Assembly: GCA_936440205.1 (NCBI GenBank)
Contig: OW387145.1
Coordinates: 16,119,396-16,183,395 of the forward strand
Direction of reading: 5' to 3'
Source: Lepidonotus clava
Taxonomy: Eukaryota; Annelida; Polychaeta; Phyllodocida; Polynoidae
DNA length: 64,000 bases
In this document: piece after piece, positions 38,101 to 53,100 of the stretch
How the letters are laid out: every line of letters starts with the position of its first letter
Position numbering within the stretch: the first letter of the stretch is position 1
Translations under genes and position numbers: made by a program
The notes under the pieces: model-generated
What the model saw: the letters and a program-made list of their open reading frames with translations, nothing else
The model's database searches: none
Told to the model about the DNA's origin: nothing

Positions 38101-41100
38101 CTCATTAGTTATCACTAGAGGATCGGGTCTCAGATTCAGGTTCATTTCTGATCTGATTCCCGGTCCTCATTAGTTACACGTGGTTTGTCGGTACCCTCCC
38201 ATTCATAGGACCAGAATGGGCAGCACCGAGTTTCCCATTGTTATAATTGGGAGCAGACTGCATATATTTTTTTTTTTTTTTAATATGCAGCCTACACCCC
38301 CTTTAAATTATAGAGATGTGTAAATGCATCTCCTCAGATCACTCACTTCCAGACAGCACCTAGTAAGTCGGGCCTTTACCGAAGTACAGTACAAGGTTAA
38401 ACCCGTCCTTTGTTCAGGTCTATGCCCGTTTTTCTTGTGGAGAGACAAGACTACTCCTGAAAAAACTCCGCCCCCAGCTTATCCTAACTATGCGCACGCG
38501 GGGCAGGAATATGTTAGTACTAAAGCACTTGGTTCCTTCGGCCTTCCCATATGTCATGAGACATAGTGGATTGCGCCTGAGCTAGAACCCTTTCCAGCCA
38601 TAAGGCTCTCTCTGCTTCCCAGATGGTTCTTTTCAAACTTGTTCTGATCACAGAGAGCATGGCTCAACTAAACCCACGATGTCCAATAATAGGGTATTGG
38701 ACATGCAGCGTTTAGCTTTACCATGGCCTGACTGTACATCGAGCCCTCTCCGCTACTGGAAGATCTTAGACCTACCAGCAGAGCAGAGACGACCGGCCAG
38801 TGACCCAGTCGATAGCGATTACCGGTCCCAAGTCACCCTGGGTGGTCACCGACGGTCTGATCCAGGTGAATCTGCCAACCCACACTGAACTTTGACCGTT
38901 TTCACTGGCCTTGCCTGTTCACTCCTGAGTGATGATACTACTGTCAGGAGCTAGGTGGGGCCTGTCGACCCCGTACCACGTACATACCACTTACTGGCTG
39001 GTGCACACCTAATAGACCTTGATTTAGTTGACTCTGCCGTATGGGATTGGCCTCCCCCGCACCCATTAGCTCTGAATCGGATTTAAATTTTAGTCGTATG
39101 TGCCCCTTGTGACCCAGCAGCCCGATATGTACGCCGACTAGACGGTACCACAGTAGGATGTTGATTCATCCTTCGCTAGACACGGGGGCCTTCAGTTGGT
39201 CTCTCCCCTGCACTATATCTAAAGTTTAACGTGTCCCCGGACTCTCGCGAGCCCACTGCCGCCTGTTAGTTGCTACCCGTTGAGGAGCTCATCCCTCTTG
39301 GTAACAACCTTAGAATTTTAGTTTCTTTTCTAATAGATTGGGTAGACTATTAGCTCTGGGTGTCAACTAAGTTTTTGCAGCCGTTCGTTAGGGAATTAGT
39401 AGACCGTGTCCCCCTTCTTCAGCTCAACTGTTGAGCGGAGACCCAGTTACTTTTTAGCGCCACGACGGCGGTCAAGACTAATTTTCATTCATTTTTTTTT
39501 TTCTCGACGGCGGTCAGCTCTGAAGCCGCTCGTTTCCTTTATTAATTTTAGTTATTTCTAATTTACCCGGGTCGAAACTTGACTTCTTGCCGTTTTGTCT
39601 CTGTCCCGATTAAAACTGGTCTAAAAGTGGTCTAAATAACTTAGTCTTGAGCTATGGGCAGTTGTTCATTAGTTTCTTCCTTCTTGATACTAGTTGTCGT
39701 TGGATCCTGACTTTTATGTTAAAGTCAGGATCTTTTGACCTAAGACATACGGTGATCCGGTGGTCATTTACACATAACCAAGACGACGGGGCTATTAATA
39801 AGGACAGCACCTCGCTCCACCGCCTTGTGAGTTTTCGCTACAGCTTCTCCCCCTCCCAGGGATGGCCTGTCCAGTCTGAGGGAGTCGCGATATGGTGAGA
39901 GAGAGCCGAGCACCCTGTGAATGTCACCAATTCGCCGTTGTCCCGTAACTACATTTCCTTGTGACCTCCGTTATAGCTCCCAAATATAGCACGCCTTGTC
40001 AGGATTTGCACATATCCTTGCCGCTGCAGCGTGTCTATACTAGGAGCAAACGAGCCACGTATAAGGTACTCTCGTGTGCTGTCACAGAGCGTTCCCCCTG
40101 AGAATGTTACTAACTATTCTGCGTTCATATGTTCTTATCACAACTTGCCCAGAATTCCCTGAGGAAGGGCTCTTAGTTAAATGAATATTGGGTTGCTTTA
40201 TATATTCAGTTTTTTAGGTAAATTTCTTTCTATTCGTCGATTTTTTTTGTGATGAAGAGACCGCTTGTCAGGAGCCAATCCACCCGGGGCACAGTGACTG
40301 CCATGGTCGGGCGTCCACCCCAGTGCCCTTCGCAGCGTCAGTGACGCGTAACCCCAACGTCCTGCCTCCTGTCAGGCACCACTGACACCAGGCATGTGGG
40401 CAGGCTCCTGCTGCTTGTGCAGCCCCCTCATCTTTGAGAAGATTATATATGTAAGCATGCTAAAGAATAGACAGTGGCGTTCCCCAAGTGACTCCTGTAC
40501 TGCAGCCCGATCCTAGCGGTAACAACAGCACAGGGGTCAGGTGTAGATGGTACTTGCTTGGGGAAGTTCACTTCGCTCGTTGGGAGCATTGGTCCCGTTG
40601 AGCGCTCTTAGGTTTTATACAGAATTTTGAGTATCTTTTTAAATGCTAAAATTTCGCGACACTAGGATCGGTTCCAAATGGTTCCCTACTTTAAAAGAGT
40701 TGCCCAATCGATAACAATGAGAGTGTTGAGCTAGGCTACCGGGCATGGGACACTCGACTTGAGAGAAATTTAGATAACCCATGGGTCCATAGAGAGACGG
40801 TTGGACCAGCCTACCCGACCCAGGTTTCCCTGGCTGGTGAATCCTTATTGATCAGGTTAGTCAACAGAACCCTACCTACCCAAACAGGTATTGCCCAGCG
40901 AACTTCCTGTAACATTTTAGTTTTAGTACTCGTACCTTTGTGTTATTAATTCACCAATTTTTTACCTGTACAGCACTAGGTCAGGTCTTAACACTCGTTA
41001 CATTGTCATATGATAACTTCATAAACCGTTCCTGGATCTATTTCGGATGTCCCTGGCCTTACTGTCTTTCGGGCAGATCCCGTTCCGGTCGCTGTTGAGG

Positions 41101-44100
41101 TGGGCGTGGTCGATCTAGGAGGAGCGTTAGGCATTGTTCCATGTCCCATCACCGGTTGAGGCCAGTCCGCTCCGACATCGGACCAGCCTGCGTCGATGAG
41201 ACGCGGTACTCCCATGGGTACAGGAGTGGCTAGCCCTGAGGAATATCTCAGTAGTCTGGCCCTGGTATTGTATTTTAAATTACTCATCATTAGACGGGCT
41301 AGTTTCTTAGATACCCTCAGGGTGTCTGGTAGTGGTACCCTAGATGGATGTTGTCCAGGTCTAGTCGCTGCTCCCATCAGCCGCGCCCCCCAGGTAACTG
41401 TCAGAGTATATTTCAGACACAGCTGGGTCACCAGTAGATCCCTAATGAGCACATAGCCCTCCGTATAAGTGTGGTCTGAGGGCATGGCCAGTTCCCCCAG
41501 AAAGATTGTCTCTAACATATGTGGGTTGGCAAACTGTACATACAGTCCATCCACAGTCTTCCTTCTGATATATCTCCACTTTCGCCACACGAGGACCACT
41601 ATAGCGATGACTAGTACTGCTAATAATATAGCAAGCACTGCCACTGCAGTGGGGTTGGCGGTCGCGTCTGGACACCCAGTTAGTGCCTTTTCACGGTGCA
41701 ACAGTTTCTCCGGGTCCGCCGTCTCCAAGGCCATGGCCCGAGGTAAAGTCATGGTTAGTCCGGCTAGGGCAGCCTTGCCTTGATGGTTCCGCCAGCACTT
41801 CCAGAGGATACATCCAATAATTGTCACAGCTACCACTATGCAGAAGATGGTGAGGAGACCAAAACCGCCTCCGAAGTTACCTATAGAGAACCACGGGGCG
41901 TGTTTCTCTACCTCGTAGCGGTCAGTCGCTTTCTTGATACCCTTGGCCAAGTCTTTACGGTGTTTTTGTATTCGTTTGGCCAAGGAAGTTACAGGTATTT
42001 TGACCTTCAGGCTTTCCTCGATTTCCAGCAGGTCTTTCCTAATTGTTTCAGGGATAGGGTCTGACTCTAACATAGTGGGTTCGTTTTTGGACGTTGTGAA
42101 ATTCATGTCCCACCCCTTCACACGACTTGCTGCTTCCAACAGGTCATTATGTGGATACACAACCGTGGTGATCCTGGTGTGCCGGTCACAATTTCGCAAG
42201 CTATATGGTATCCATGCTCCTTGTGTTTGGAATGCACAGTCGCATTCCACCTGAACCCTTGCATAATTTTCTATGTTCACTCCGACCGCAGGCTGGTTTC
42301 TGCAAATCATTTGGCCTCGGGTGTCGGCGCTGACCACTAGCATATCTCCGTCGTCTAGGTACACTGCCATCTCTCCAAAGTCTGCTTCCAGTAGATAGTC
42401 CAGCTCACATTTTTCTTGGATTGCTAGGTCGTCGCGCCTCAGTAGCGCAGCAGTGCAGGTGTTGTCTGTAATCTTTTTCATATAGGGTAGATCCTTACAG
42501 AGCGTGATGGTCTGTCCATAACAACCTGACCAACTGCCACTAGCCAATGGTACGTAATACTGGCGGGACATGGACATGGCGACACTTTTGGGTAGATTAA
42601 CAATTTGGAGAGCGTCCTTCTTAAGTCGCCCCCTAACTGTCACTGGCACAGGAAAAGTTAGTACTTCGTAGACCCTGAACAAATGTTCGTCAGCCACCAC
42701 TGGCACCCTTACATACACTATTAATTCCTGAGTGGTTTCATCGAATTTGAACGAGGGTTGACTGTTCTCGTAATAGAAGGAAGGATCTGTGAACGCGACA
42801 TGGAACCTGGGGTGGATCCCCTTTAGATATCTGTTAACTTCCTGGACCGCTCCGACCATATATTGGCGGGGCACCAAGTCCATAGTCAGCTGGCCCCGCG
42901 TCAGGCGCTGTACACCTTTCCTGAACACGCGAGTTTGCTCTACCATCAGTTGAAGATACACCATCTCTCCTAGCTTGTCTTCTAGAGCGACCGGTATCAT
43001 ATTCAGGTACAGTTCCATCCAATCCACCTTATGTTGCACGAGTTTCATCCTTCGGCGAGTCGTGTTGTGTGCCTTATTTAGTGATCTTAGATTGTCCAGT
43101 AGGCCTATCACGACATGGTTAACCCTTTCCACAGCCTCGTCATGTTTTTCATTCATCAGAGCCAAGTCTTCGATCATTTGGTCCGAAGATTCTTGCAATA
43201 CTTTAATCAATTCCCTGTTATATTTGACATCAGCTGCCAGCCCTTGATTCCATGAGGTTGGAAGAGGAAAGGTCGGCCATCCTGGATCGTCCAGCATTGT
43301 GGGCAACTTCTTCATTCTCTTGACCCTTCCACCTGGATTTAATTCCGACTCTTGATTTTGAAGGTCTTGTTGAGTGTTCTTTATTAGGGAACTTAAGGTT
43401 TCATTAAGAACTTCCCGGTACCGACCTTTAAGCGCTTGCGACGTCTGATCCATCCAATTGACCAGCGACCTGATATGGTAGCAGGCCCGATCGAGGGCGT
43501 CTCCTCCCTGTAGATATCGGTGACAGACTTGGCCAAAGGTAGCTTTGTTGAAGGAGCGCCTCCTTGGAATAGTGATTAGGAAGCCTTGTCGGACGTGTGT
43601 TATATCCGCGGTGGACATTAACTTCCCTGGTTTTAACACTACTCCATATTGTTCTAAAGCTATCACTTCAGCGTTAGGGGCTAGCCCTTCAGGTGGGCTG
43701 GAGTCGTTATGCACTCCCCTAATGCCCCCTATTATAGCTAATACGAACAGCACTAGCCACTTCATTGTCTTTGTTTTGGCCTTAGCGATAGTTTGAGAAA
43801 GTTAATTTTGCAGTCTATCTAAAACATGTTCACAGCAAAGTTACCTTATTTTCCTGCGCACTACTATCATCCATGCGCCGAAGTATGCTCTCCTCCCGGG
43901 TCCTCTGGTCTGTTTAGTTTGGGACATGCTCGTAGAGGTTTTGCCCGTTGTCATTTACCACTCGCCTGATGATCCCGCTCTCGTCCTTGGTGACCGTGAT
44001 CCTCAAGCCTCTCATACGTTCGCAGGACGAGGGGCGCATTGCTCTGAGGGGTCTTGGCCTAGTAGGTTCCAGTCCGAAACGGCCCCCGTTGGATCGTACG

Positions 44101-47100
44101 ACGGTTGGCTCGAGGGGTATGGGTTCGGTACCTGCGGTGGGTTTGTCGTTGGGAGTGGGCTCGGCCACAGTGGGCCCCCCGGCTGGCTGGTTGGCGTCCA
44201 CTGCTGCTGGTTCCATAGCAGTGGTGAGGGATTGGCGCCGCAGCTCGTTGTCAAGCTGCTCAAGTCTAAACAAGCGGGGTCCGCAGGCTGCAAGTGGTGG
44301 AGGAGGGGAGCTCCCGCTGGCCCGTTCCCCACCGGTGGGGTTGGCGCGCGTTGAACGGGTGCTACCTCCACTTTTAGTCCTGGAGCGGCGACGGTTAGCT
44401 GTTCCCCTCCCGATCGCCTTTCCAGAGTGGGCAGAGGTCGGCCGCCTCGTGTTGTTTGTTGTCTGGTACCTTCCCTGACGCATTTAGAGTTTTGTGTGGT
44501 TCTTTGAATGAAAGGAGCTACCTGAGTTTTAACCTCAGTTAACTGTTTGTTTGATTTTGGCACATCCAGTCCCACTGTCCTTCTAATTTCGTCAACAGTC
44601 TCAAATAGTTGGAACAGTGGTTGCGTAAGGTCCCAGAACCAGCCGGCCTGGATCTGCACCGGTCGGTTAGCCGCTTCTCCCTTCTGAACCGGCTTGGCCA
44701 ACGCCGTTAGCCTTGGCTCGGGCTCCGAGTCACTCACCTCAGATAAATTGTAAAAGTCTTTATCTGCTGTCTTCTTTTTGACTGGAATCGATTTAGCGGA
44801 CTTCTTGGCTCCGCCTGCGGTCGTTCTGGTGGCCCGCCGGGCTGGTGTCCTTGGTTTCTTCCGGGCAATCCCGGCGTCGGTTGAGTCCGGACGGACACCG
44901 CCCCGGCCCGGCCAACTCCACCGCCTAAGGGTCTGAGCCGGTCGTTTCTTAGTATTCTCCTTCTCGACTGCCTTTTCTTTCATTTGGTAAAATCCTAAAA
45001 GAATGGCCCAACGAACCTTCCCTTGGTAGGCAGCGCCCTCTGGTGGGGGCGACTAATCCGTTTCCTTCTCAGGGGGACGATGATCCTTCCCTCCGTGTCC
45101 GCAGGGAAAGTAGTGGTTCCCTTTGGATTGCTATGTGGCCGGAGGGCTAGACAGTTCCCCATGAGTCGGTGGATCAGTGTCCCAGCTAAGTTCTCTTTCT
45201 GCTCCTTCCAGGAGAAGTCGGAAGTTGAACAACTTCTATCTCCAACTTCTGTTCAGAGATAGAATCAATGTCTATCTCCGTTTCCTCCCGGGCTGGGTTG
45301 TGCGTACAATCACCTGCAGCAGAGGTGACCGTCTAGGAGCAGAGTTGCGGACCGACTGGTGGATCGGCGCGGATCCCACGAAATTATAACCGATCCGCTT
45401 GTCCATGCCGTCTCCATATTTGGAGCTGTATCTTGTTTCAGGTGGGGGGGGAACGCTTGCATCCGGTCCCAAGAGATGACGCCAAACCACTGGCATCTCT
45501 CTTGGTGTGCGCACCCTCCCTTTCTGCCACGCCCCTGGGCGCGGCGAGGTGGCCGTGAGGTAGACCACCTGTTCCATTAGCGTTGATGCTAACGGTGCCG
45601 CTCCGCCGAACCTTTATTTTCACAGGGCGGCTAGATTCCCTGCATTAATCATCCATGTCGTCGCTTTCCCCGCCGTTGGACAGAGCGACGTAGTTAGGGC
45701 GGCGGTTCCGACGTAGGTTATAGCCACCTTTCGTCGGGACATGGTCCTTTACTGTTTTTTCTGGGCTCTGTTCCGATGTATTCAAGATCGGCACATCACC
45801 GCAGGGTAGTTTTATGGGCTTGTTGTTGCCTGGAGGGGATCTCCCCTCCAACGGCTGGCTTTTGCCCCTTCGTTTAGCTCGTTTGCGTTTCCTCTGTCCA
45901 TTAGCGCCAGCTGTTCCCCGTTCACAGGCGGCTTTATTAGGAACAAAGGATAAGTTTGTTGACAGCGCGGTGTCCGCACTGGTGCCCTGACCATCAGTGA
46001 TTTGCCCATCCGTTTCTGCTAAATCAGTGGGACTTGGACCAGGTTTTTGTGTAGGTACCTTCCTGGTCATAGGAACTGCATCATGCTCACGGGGACCGGT
46101 CGTTCCCGTTGAGTTTTCAGTCTCAGCACCCCTTATTTCGCCATCTTCCTCAGCGATTTCACCCGTCGGAGTGTGATGCAATTCAGGGTTTCGGTCAGGA
46201 TCTGCCCCTTTTGAGTTAGTGATTTTCGCTTCTCTCACCATTTTGGGAATGTTATGAGGGACAGCGGGGGACCAAGGCCCATGTGCAGGTTTGAGTTTCG
46301 AAATGTTTACTAGATGTGGGACCTGTTTTCCAGTTTTTAAAGACACTAGTCTAACAAGGTGGTCTCCTTTCGTTTCAATTACCCTGAATGGCCCAGTATA
46401 CCTGTTTGAGAACTTAGACGCTTTATTTTCACTAGCTAAAGGGTCGTACATGTATACCATATCACCTTCGTACATCTGAGTGGGCCGCGCCCGCTCATCA
46501 ATTCGCAGCCTCAGATCTTTTTCGTAGTTTTGAACTACCCTTTCAGCCATATTCCTAAACATAGCAATATTATCCTTGGTTTGCATGAAAAACTCGCAGT
46601 CGTTCAGCGTTTCAGGAATTGTTCCCTGCTCAGGCATTCCCATGCTAATTGGATCTCTGCCAAACAGCAAGGTATGCGGGCTGTATCCCGACCGTACACT
46701 GATTGTGGATCTAACTGTCCATAATGCAATGGGAAGTAGATCGATCCAGTTACAGTGGTCGTCAGGGATATAATAAGCAATCAGGTTTTCAATGGTTTTA
46801 TGTAGTCTTTCTACTCGAGCGTTGCCAGTCGGCATTCGCCCGGTAGTGAACGTTTGTTTGCACGCTAGTCGGGTAGTAATCTCCCGGAACAGTCCTGATA
46901 GGAAGGCCGCCCCCCGGTCTGTGTGCAGACGGTTTACCCGCCCATACCGACACACTATCCCGGTCAGGAAACAGTTGGCCGCGGTTTGCGCAGTGGAGTC
47001 TTTCGTGGTGAAAGCCTCCGGCCAACCTGTTAGTAGGTCTATGAAGGTCATGATATATTTTGACCCATCCCTAGCCCTCTTTAGTGGCCCGATGAAATCA

Positions 47101-50100
47101 CACTGTACCACCTCAAAGGGTCGAGTCGGCCTCTCCCAAGACTTAGCTAAGGCCTTGAAATGTGGGGCCCGTCTCCTTAGAGAACAGGTTTCACAGGCCT
47201 TCACATAGTCTGTAATGTCGGCGTTCATGTTTCGCCAGTAGAACCTGTCAGAGATTTTGGTAGTGAGATTACTGATACCTACATGTCCTCCAGCTAAGAT
47301 ATCATTATGCAACAGTCTCAGGACTCTGGGAATTAACTGTCCTGGAACTATCATTCGTGGTTTCAGCCTTACCAACTGGTCTTGGTGTTTGTTATACCTT
47401 TTGACGTTGAACCTACAAAGTACTCCTGGCGCGACCATTCCCACAAAGTCGGCTTGATCCATTATTCGCCTAGCCTCGAGGGGATCTGGTGGCAGGTCTC
47501 CGTCTTGTAGATAGTCAATTAGTTGTGCGCACTCCGCATCTTGGAGTTGCGCGTTTATCACCGTAGCCACGGAAAGCTCCCCATCCTGAATTTCAGCCTC
47601 GAACAATTCACATCCCACGGCGGGTTCATATTCCTCACCGGGGACATGTTCGTGGTGAACTCTGGACAGGTAGTCCGGTAAGAAATGGGTTGCTCCTGGC
47701 TCATAGGTGATTTCAAAATCAAAGTCTGACAGCGCCAAAGCCCACCGCCTTAGCCTAGCAGACGGGGCCTTGTAGGCACTCTGTAACAGGGGAATCAATG
47801 GTTTGTGATCGGTTACTATAGTAATCTTAGCTCCTTGTAACATATCCTCATAGTTCTTAATACTCTTAATCACCGCCAGAGCCTCCTTTTCTGTTACCGA
47901 ATAGTTTAATTCGGCGTCTCCGAGAGTACATCCCCAGAAAGCAACCGGACGGTAGATTTCATCTAGTTTGTGACAAACCGCTGCACCGCACGCGGCGTCT
48001 GATGCATCTGTTAGCAGATAGAAATGCCCTCCTATATCCGGATGGATTAGTAAGGGTGGCGAGGTGAGCAGTTTCTTTAACTGTTGAAACGCTTCCTCGC
48101 AAGCCTCCGTCCACTCAAAATAGACTTCTTTCTTTAGCAGCCGATTTAATGGTTTAGCTAGATCAGCAAAATTTGGGACAAACTGACGGTAGTAGTTACA
48201 CAGCCCCAGAAAGGATTTAATAGTTTTCACATTATGCGGACGGTTAAAGGCTGTAATCTTTTCTGTGGTTACCTTTTGTGTAGCCACTCCTTCCGCGTTT
48301 ACTACGTGGCCAAGGAAATTGATTTCACTGCGGCACCACTCACACTTTGATGGCTTCAATTTGAGATTAGCTCTCGCCAAGGCTTGGAGAACCACCTCAA
48401 CACTTGCCAGGTGTTCTTCAAATGTAGTGTCGTAGACGATTACGTCGTCTAAATATGCTAAGCAGGTTCTAGGAATCAATCCCTTTAGTGCTATGGCCAT
48501 TACCTTGGTAAACTGCCAAGGCGCTCCAACTAAGCCAAATGGTACACGCTTATACTGATACACACCCATCGGGGTTTCAAAAGCGGTATATTTTCTACTG
48601 TCTTTTTCGATTACACACTGATGATAGCCGCTCAACAGATCTAAAGCTGTCCACATAGTGGGTTTCTTGTAAGCCATATATAGGAAAAGCGAGCGAGCTG
48701 TGGGCATGGGGAATTTATCTTTAAAAGTGACTTGATTAAGCATGCGAAAGTCTGTACAGAGCCTAGGTTTGCCATCTTTCTTCTGCACTACCACCAGCGG
48801 GCTTCGCCAAGCCGATTCGCTGGGCTCTATGACACCTATATCTATGAGTTGCCTAACCTGTTCATCGATGATATCCATTTTCTGTGGAGAGTATCGGTAC
48901 GGTCTAGAACTTATTACTCCCTGCGACTCATCCACAATTATTCTCATCGGCGCTATTTCACAGTGACCTAACTCTTCCATTGAAAACGCTAGTGCATCCC
49001 TGTTGTTATTAAGCATTTGTCTAAACCTTACCTGTTGTTCTTTGTTTAAGCACGACTCGGTTAGATCTATTTTACTTACATTTTCATCCATTTTACCTCG
49101 GGATTTCTCCTCAGAGGTTTGGCTTTCCATTTGCACTGCGTCTTTCATTACTTCTACAGAAATCCTACAAATGGACATTGGGGTCTCTGTTTTAGTTAGA
49201 TAACACAAGTCTAGGAACTCTTCTATCTGATCTTGGTTTACCTCAGGCACTGCGCATTCTTCCGCAAAAGCCAACACTTCCTGGGGAGTGATTTCTTGCA
49301 TTTCATCTAGCGGATTCATGACTTTGATCCACCACTGACTTCCCACCGTATTCACGCACCCCTCCACTAGGACCGGGGCAGTGACTGCTGGTGCGCAGTA
49401 AGCGACTGGCGAGTCTAATCCCAGCGGCTCTCGAGTGGTTACCGGTATGATGCATTCATTCCCCGGCGGAATTTTCACTGTTTCTTTGCTAACTATAGGG
49501 TTTCCACAAAACACTTCTATCTTTGCGCCTGGTAGAGATAAATCTGATCGAAGCACTGTTAATAAGTTTCTCCCGATTACTATTAGGTGGCATAGATCGT
49601 CCACTATGTTGAAATCATAGCAGACCACCGATCCCTGGATTGAAAACTTACATCTAATTTGTTCTAGTATTACTTGAGACGAGTTGTCTGCCAAACTGAT
49701 GTTTCCCTTCGATACCTTCCATTCATCTAAAATGCATTGTTTAGGGATCTGCCGTTTACAATGGGTGGACATGAAGCAATCGCTCGCTCCTGTGTCTACT
49801 AAAGATCTAACCTCCTTCTGATCATCAAATCTTAACGTTAAGAAAAATGCTTCGTCTCCTATCTCTCTCCTAGCTGGTCCGTCCACTGCGCCTAATTCTA
49901 TCGTGGAATGAACGGACCCCTCCTCTAGTTTCCCTGACTCTTTTGTTCTGTACCACTGGCTTTACTATCTTTATACATCCGCGGGGGTTTTTCCCTCAAT
50001 CTATTCTTTAGCCACAAGCACGCTTCTGTGGAGTGACCGTGTTGTTGGTGAATGATACAAAACTTACTTTCATCGAAAGGTAGCCTGGGTCTTTCCACTT

Positions 50101-53100
50101 TCTGCTGAGTTGGCGGGTTCTTTCCTTTATCTGCCTCTCTGTTCGGGGCGGTATTGGATTTAGGCTTCTGATCTGAATTTCTTTCACCTTTCTGATTTTC
50201 GTACCTATCTTTTCTCTCATAACCTTGCTGTTTAAAGTTACCACCACTCTGGGGAGTCCCGCTTTGCCCTGGCTTTGGTTTCTGGAACCATGGAGCGGCC
50301 TCCAGTCGGGCCAGCACCACTCCAAATCGTTCGGAGATGGAGTTTAGGGCCGCGGTCTCCTCTGATTCTTGGCTTCCAGCCAGTTCGCTCACTGCATTAG
50401 ATATTTTAGTTCCCCCTTTGCCTTTGTCCAACGATTCTAGTCTCGTTGCACAATCCACCGCTTCGGTGAACGACTTAGGGTCCAGTATAGCTACTTGCCT
50501 GGCTACGCCCTGTTTTAATCCTTCTAAAAACACAGCTAACATCATGCTTTCACTCGCCTCTGCCTTAACTTGCTTTTGTTTCAGGACACCTGCGAATTCA
50601 ATCACACTCTGGTCCTTTCCTTGTTTAAGGCCACAGAACTCTGCGTGTTTCTGCCACTTAGCTCTTCGATCGCCGAAGATCTTTGTCATTTGAGTTTCTA
50701 ATTTCTCAAATGTATTTTTCTCGCTTTCAGCTAAGGCTCCTGCCCAGTCATCTGCCCGTCCCTTCAGGCCTAATAGCGTCATATTCAGGAGATGGGCGTC
50801 CGACCAATCATAGATAGCTTTCAGTCGCTTCAGTTCCCTGAAATACTTTTCTATCTGCTCATCCTCCTTCCCACTAAACCATGGTAATCTAATATTTGGT
50901 CCCCTTTGATGACCATTGTGGGACGTTTCCCGCACTGGCGGGGGTACTTGGCCCCATGCCATTCTTAGCTGCGGAAAAAGATCCCAGATATTTGGCTGGT
51001 TCGGCGGGTTTGGAGGATTATTCTGACCTGGTGGGCCCGGCGGACCTGGCGGTCCTGGCGGGCCGGGCGGTGGAGGATTCGGCGGATTCGGGGGGTTGTT
51101 CTGACCTGGCGGTCCTGGCGGGCCGGGCAGTGGATTTTGGGGGTTATCCTGGCCTTGTGGGCCCGGCGGGTTGGGTTGATTCGGAGGAGGATTATTAATA
51201 AGGTTTTGGGGAGGGTTGTTGAGAAGGTTTTGAGGAGGGTTGTTGAGAAGGTTTAGAGGAGGGTTAGGCCCTTGTGGGTTGGCCTGATTATCCTGGCCTC
51301 CCTGGACCTGCTGATTAAGAGGAGGAATAAGTCCTTGAGGGTTGGCCTGATCGTTCTGGCCCCCTTGAACTTGTTGATTAAGGGGAGGATTGGCCTGAAT
51401 ACCTTGGCCTCCTTGGGCCTGTTGATTAAGAGGAGGGTTAGCCTGAATACCTTGGCCTCCTTGGGCCTGTTGATTAAGAGGAGGGTTAGCCTGATTACCT
51501 GGGCCTCCTTGGGCCTGTTGGCCCTGTTGGTTTCCCCTTCCTCCTTGACCTACCTGTATAGGGGCTGCCATTGCCTGCCTTATGAAAGGGTATAATATAT
51601 TTTGTTGTATGGGCCCAAGGTCTATCCCGCCTCCTGCCTGCACGCCTCGGCCCGGCTGCTGGATTAGGATCTGGCCATTCCCATTGTTTTGTTGAGGTCC
51701 CCCAGGGTTCGTCCCACGGTTAGGGTGCCATGCCCCCAGATCTACACCCCCAGCTCCCCCTTCACCGGGTTGCTGGCGTTGATCTCTATCCTCTCTTTCT
51801 TCTACTAGATCCATCAAAGGAACGCCTCCTTCCGCCATATTATTTTCGTGGAGGTTTTGTATATCGTGATCGTCCCACTGTTCTTTCACAGGTATTTCTT
51901 CTACACTAATTTCGTCCTCACTTTCTGGTTTAGCTTTCTTACCTGTGTCTAAAACATCCTCGGTAATAAGTTCGTATGAAGACGAGGTTGATTTATCTTC
52001 TCTAGCTAATTTTCTATCAGGACTACCCTCTCTGACATCTGCGGCTGCTTGTTCTGTCTCGCTATTTTCTTCCTCGTACTCGTCCTCGTATTCTTCATAC
52101 GATTCATGAGTTAGAGTGTTAAAATCTTGTGCTTTAAGCGTTACATTTTCTTCACTATCCTGATCGCTTAGCCTCTCTAAATCTATATGCTTTTCGGGGC
52201 TTGAGTCTGCCCACTGCTTTAATATTTCGGCTGGATCAAAGGCCCGAGCTTCCGCTCTTTTACTAGCTTGGTCTAAGTTCGTTTCTACACCGTAAGTTAA
52301 TCGATAGGGTTGTAAATTGCCTACTTTCTCGCCGTTTCCCTCTGCTTCCCTTCCCACTCCCCTATCCCCTCCCACTGTTTTTCCTTTAGCTACAGTGGAA
52401 TAAGGAATGGACGCCCCCGGGTTGGGGTGAGTTGGTGTTACCAGTGGGTGACTGATAAACTCAAGTCGTTGGGGTAATGGATAGGTGAGAGAGCTCCCAT
52501 CAGGTAGGATTACCGGATTTTCGGGGCGTTTTCCCCCTGATGGGCTGGAGTTGTCCGCGGTGTTTTGTCGTTGTTTTAGGTTTCCTGAAGAAAATAGGTT
52601 ATCTTCATTGGAAACTTCCTGTTCGCCTTCACCTCCCGCAGCAGGTAGTAAACGATAAGGAACACTTTGGTTACACCACGGGTTGTTCACATCGGATTCA
52701 CAGGTGGAGCGAGAGCTAGTACCAGTTTCGTGGTCCGTAGGTGGTACGTACCCTGGGTTCCAATATTGCTGATATTCCGTGAGACGGTTCTTCCCTTCAA
52801 CTCGTCCCGAGTGTGTTAGGGTTTCAAGTCCTTCGTCAAGAACCGGCCTATCTTTGGACCCTAGGTGCCAGGGAAATGGTTTACCTTTGCCACGGGTTTG
52901 GTAATTTTGTGCACCTTCGGGGCAGAGCTGCTTGGGTCTGGCTGCGACCTCCTGTCTCTGTGCTTCCCCGTCTAAGGGATTACCTACCAGGTGGCGGTTT
53001 TCCACATTCCCTGTATATGATGTTGACACATCGTGTCCTGCGGGCCGCAAAGATTGAGGCTTGGGGTTAGAGGAAGCCTCAAGGTTACCGGTGGCTGACA

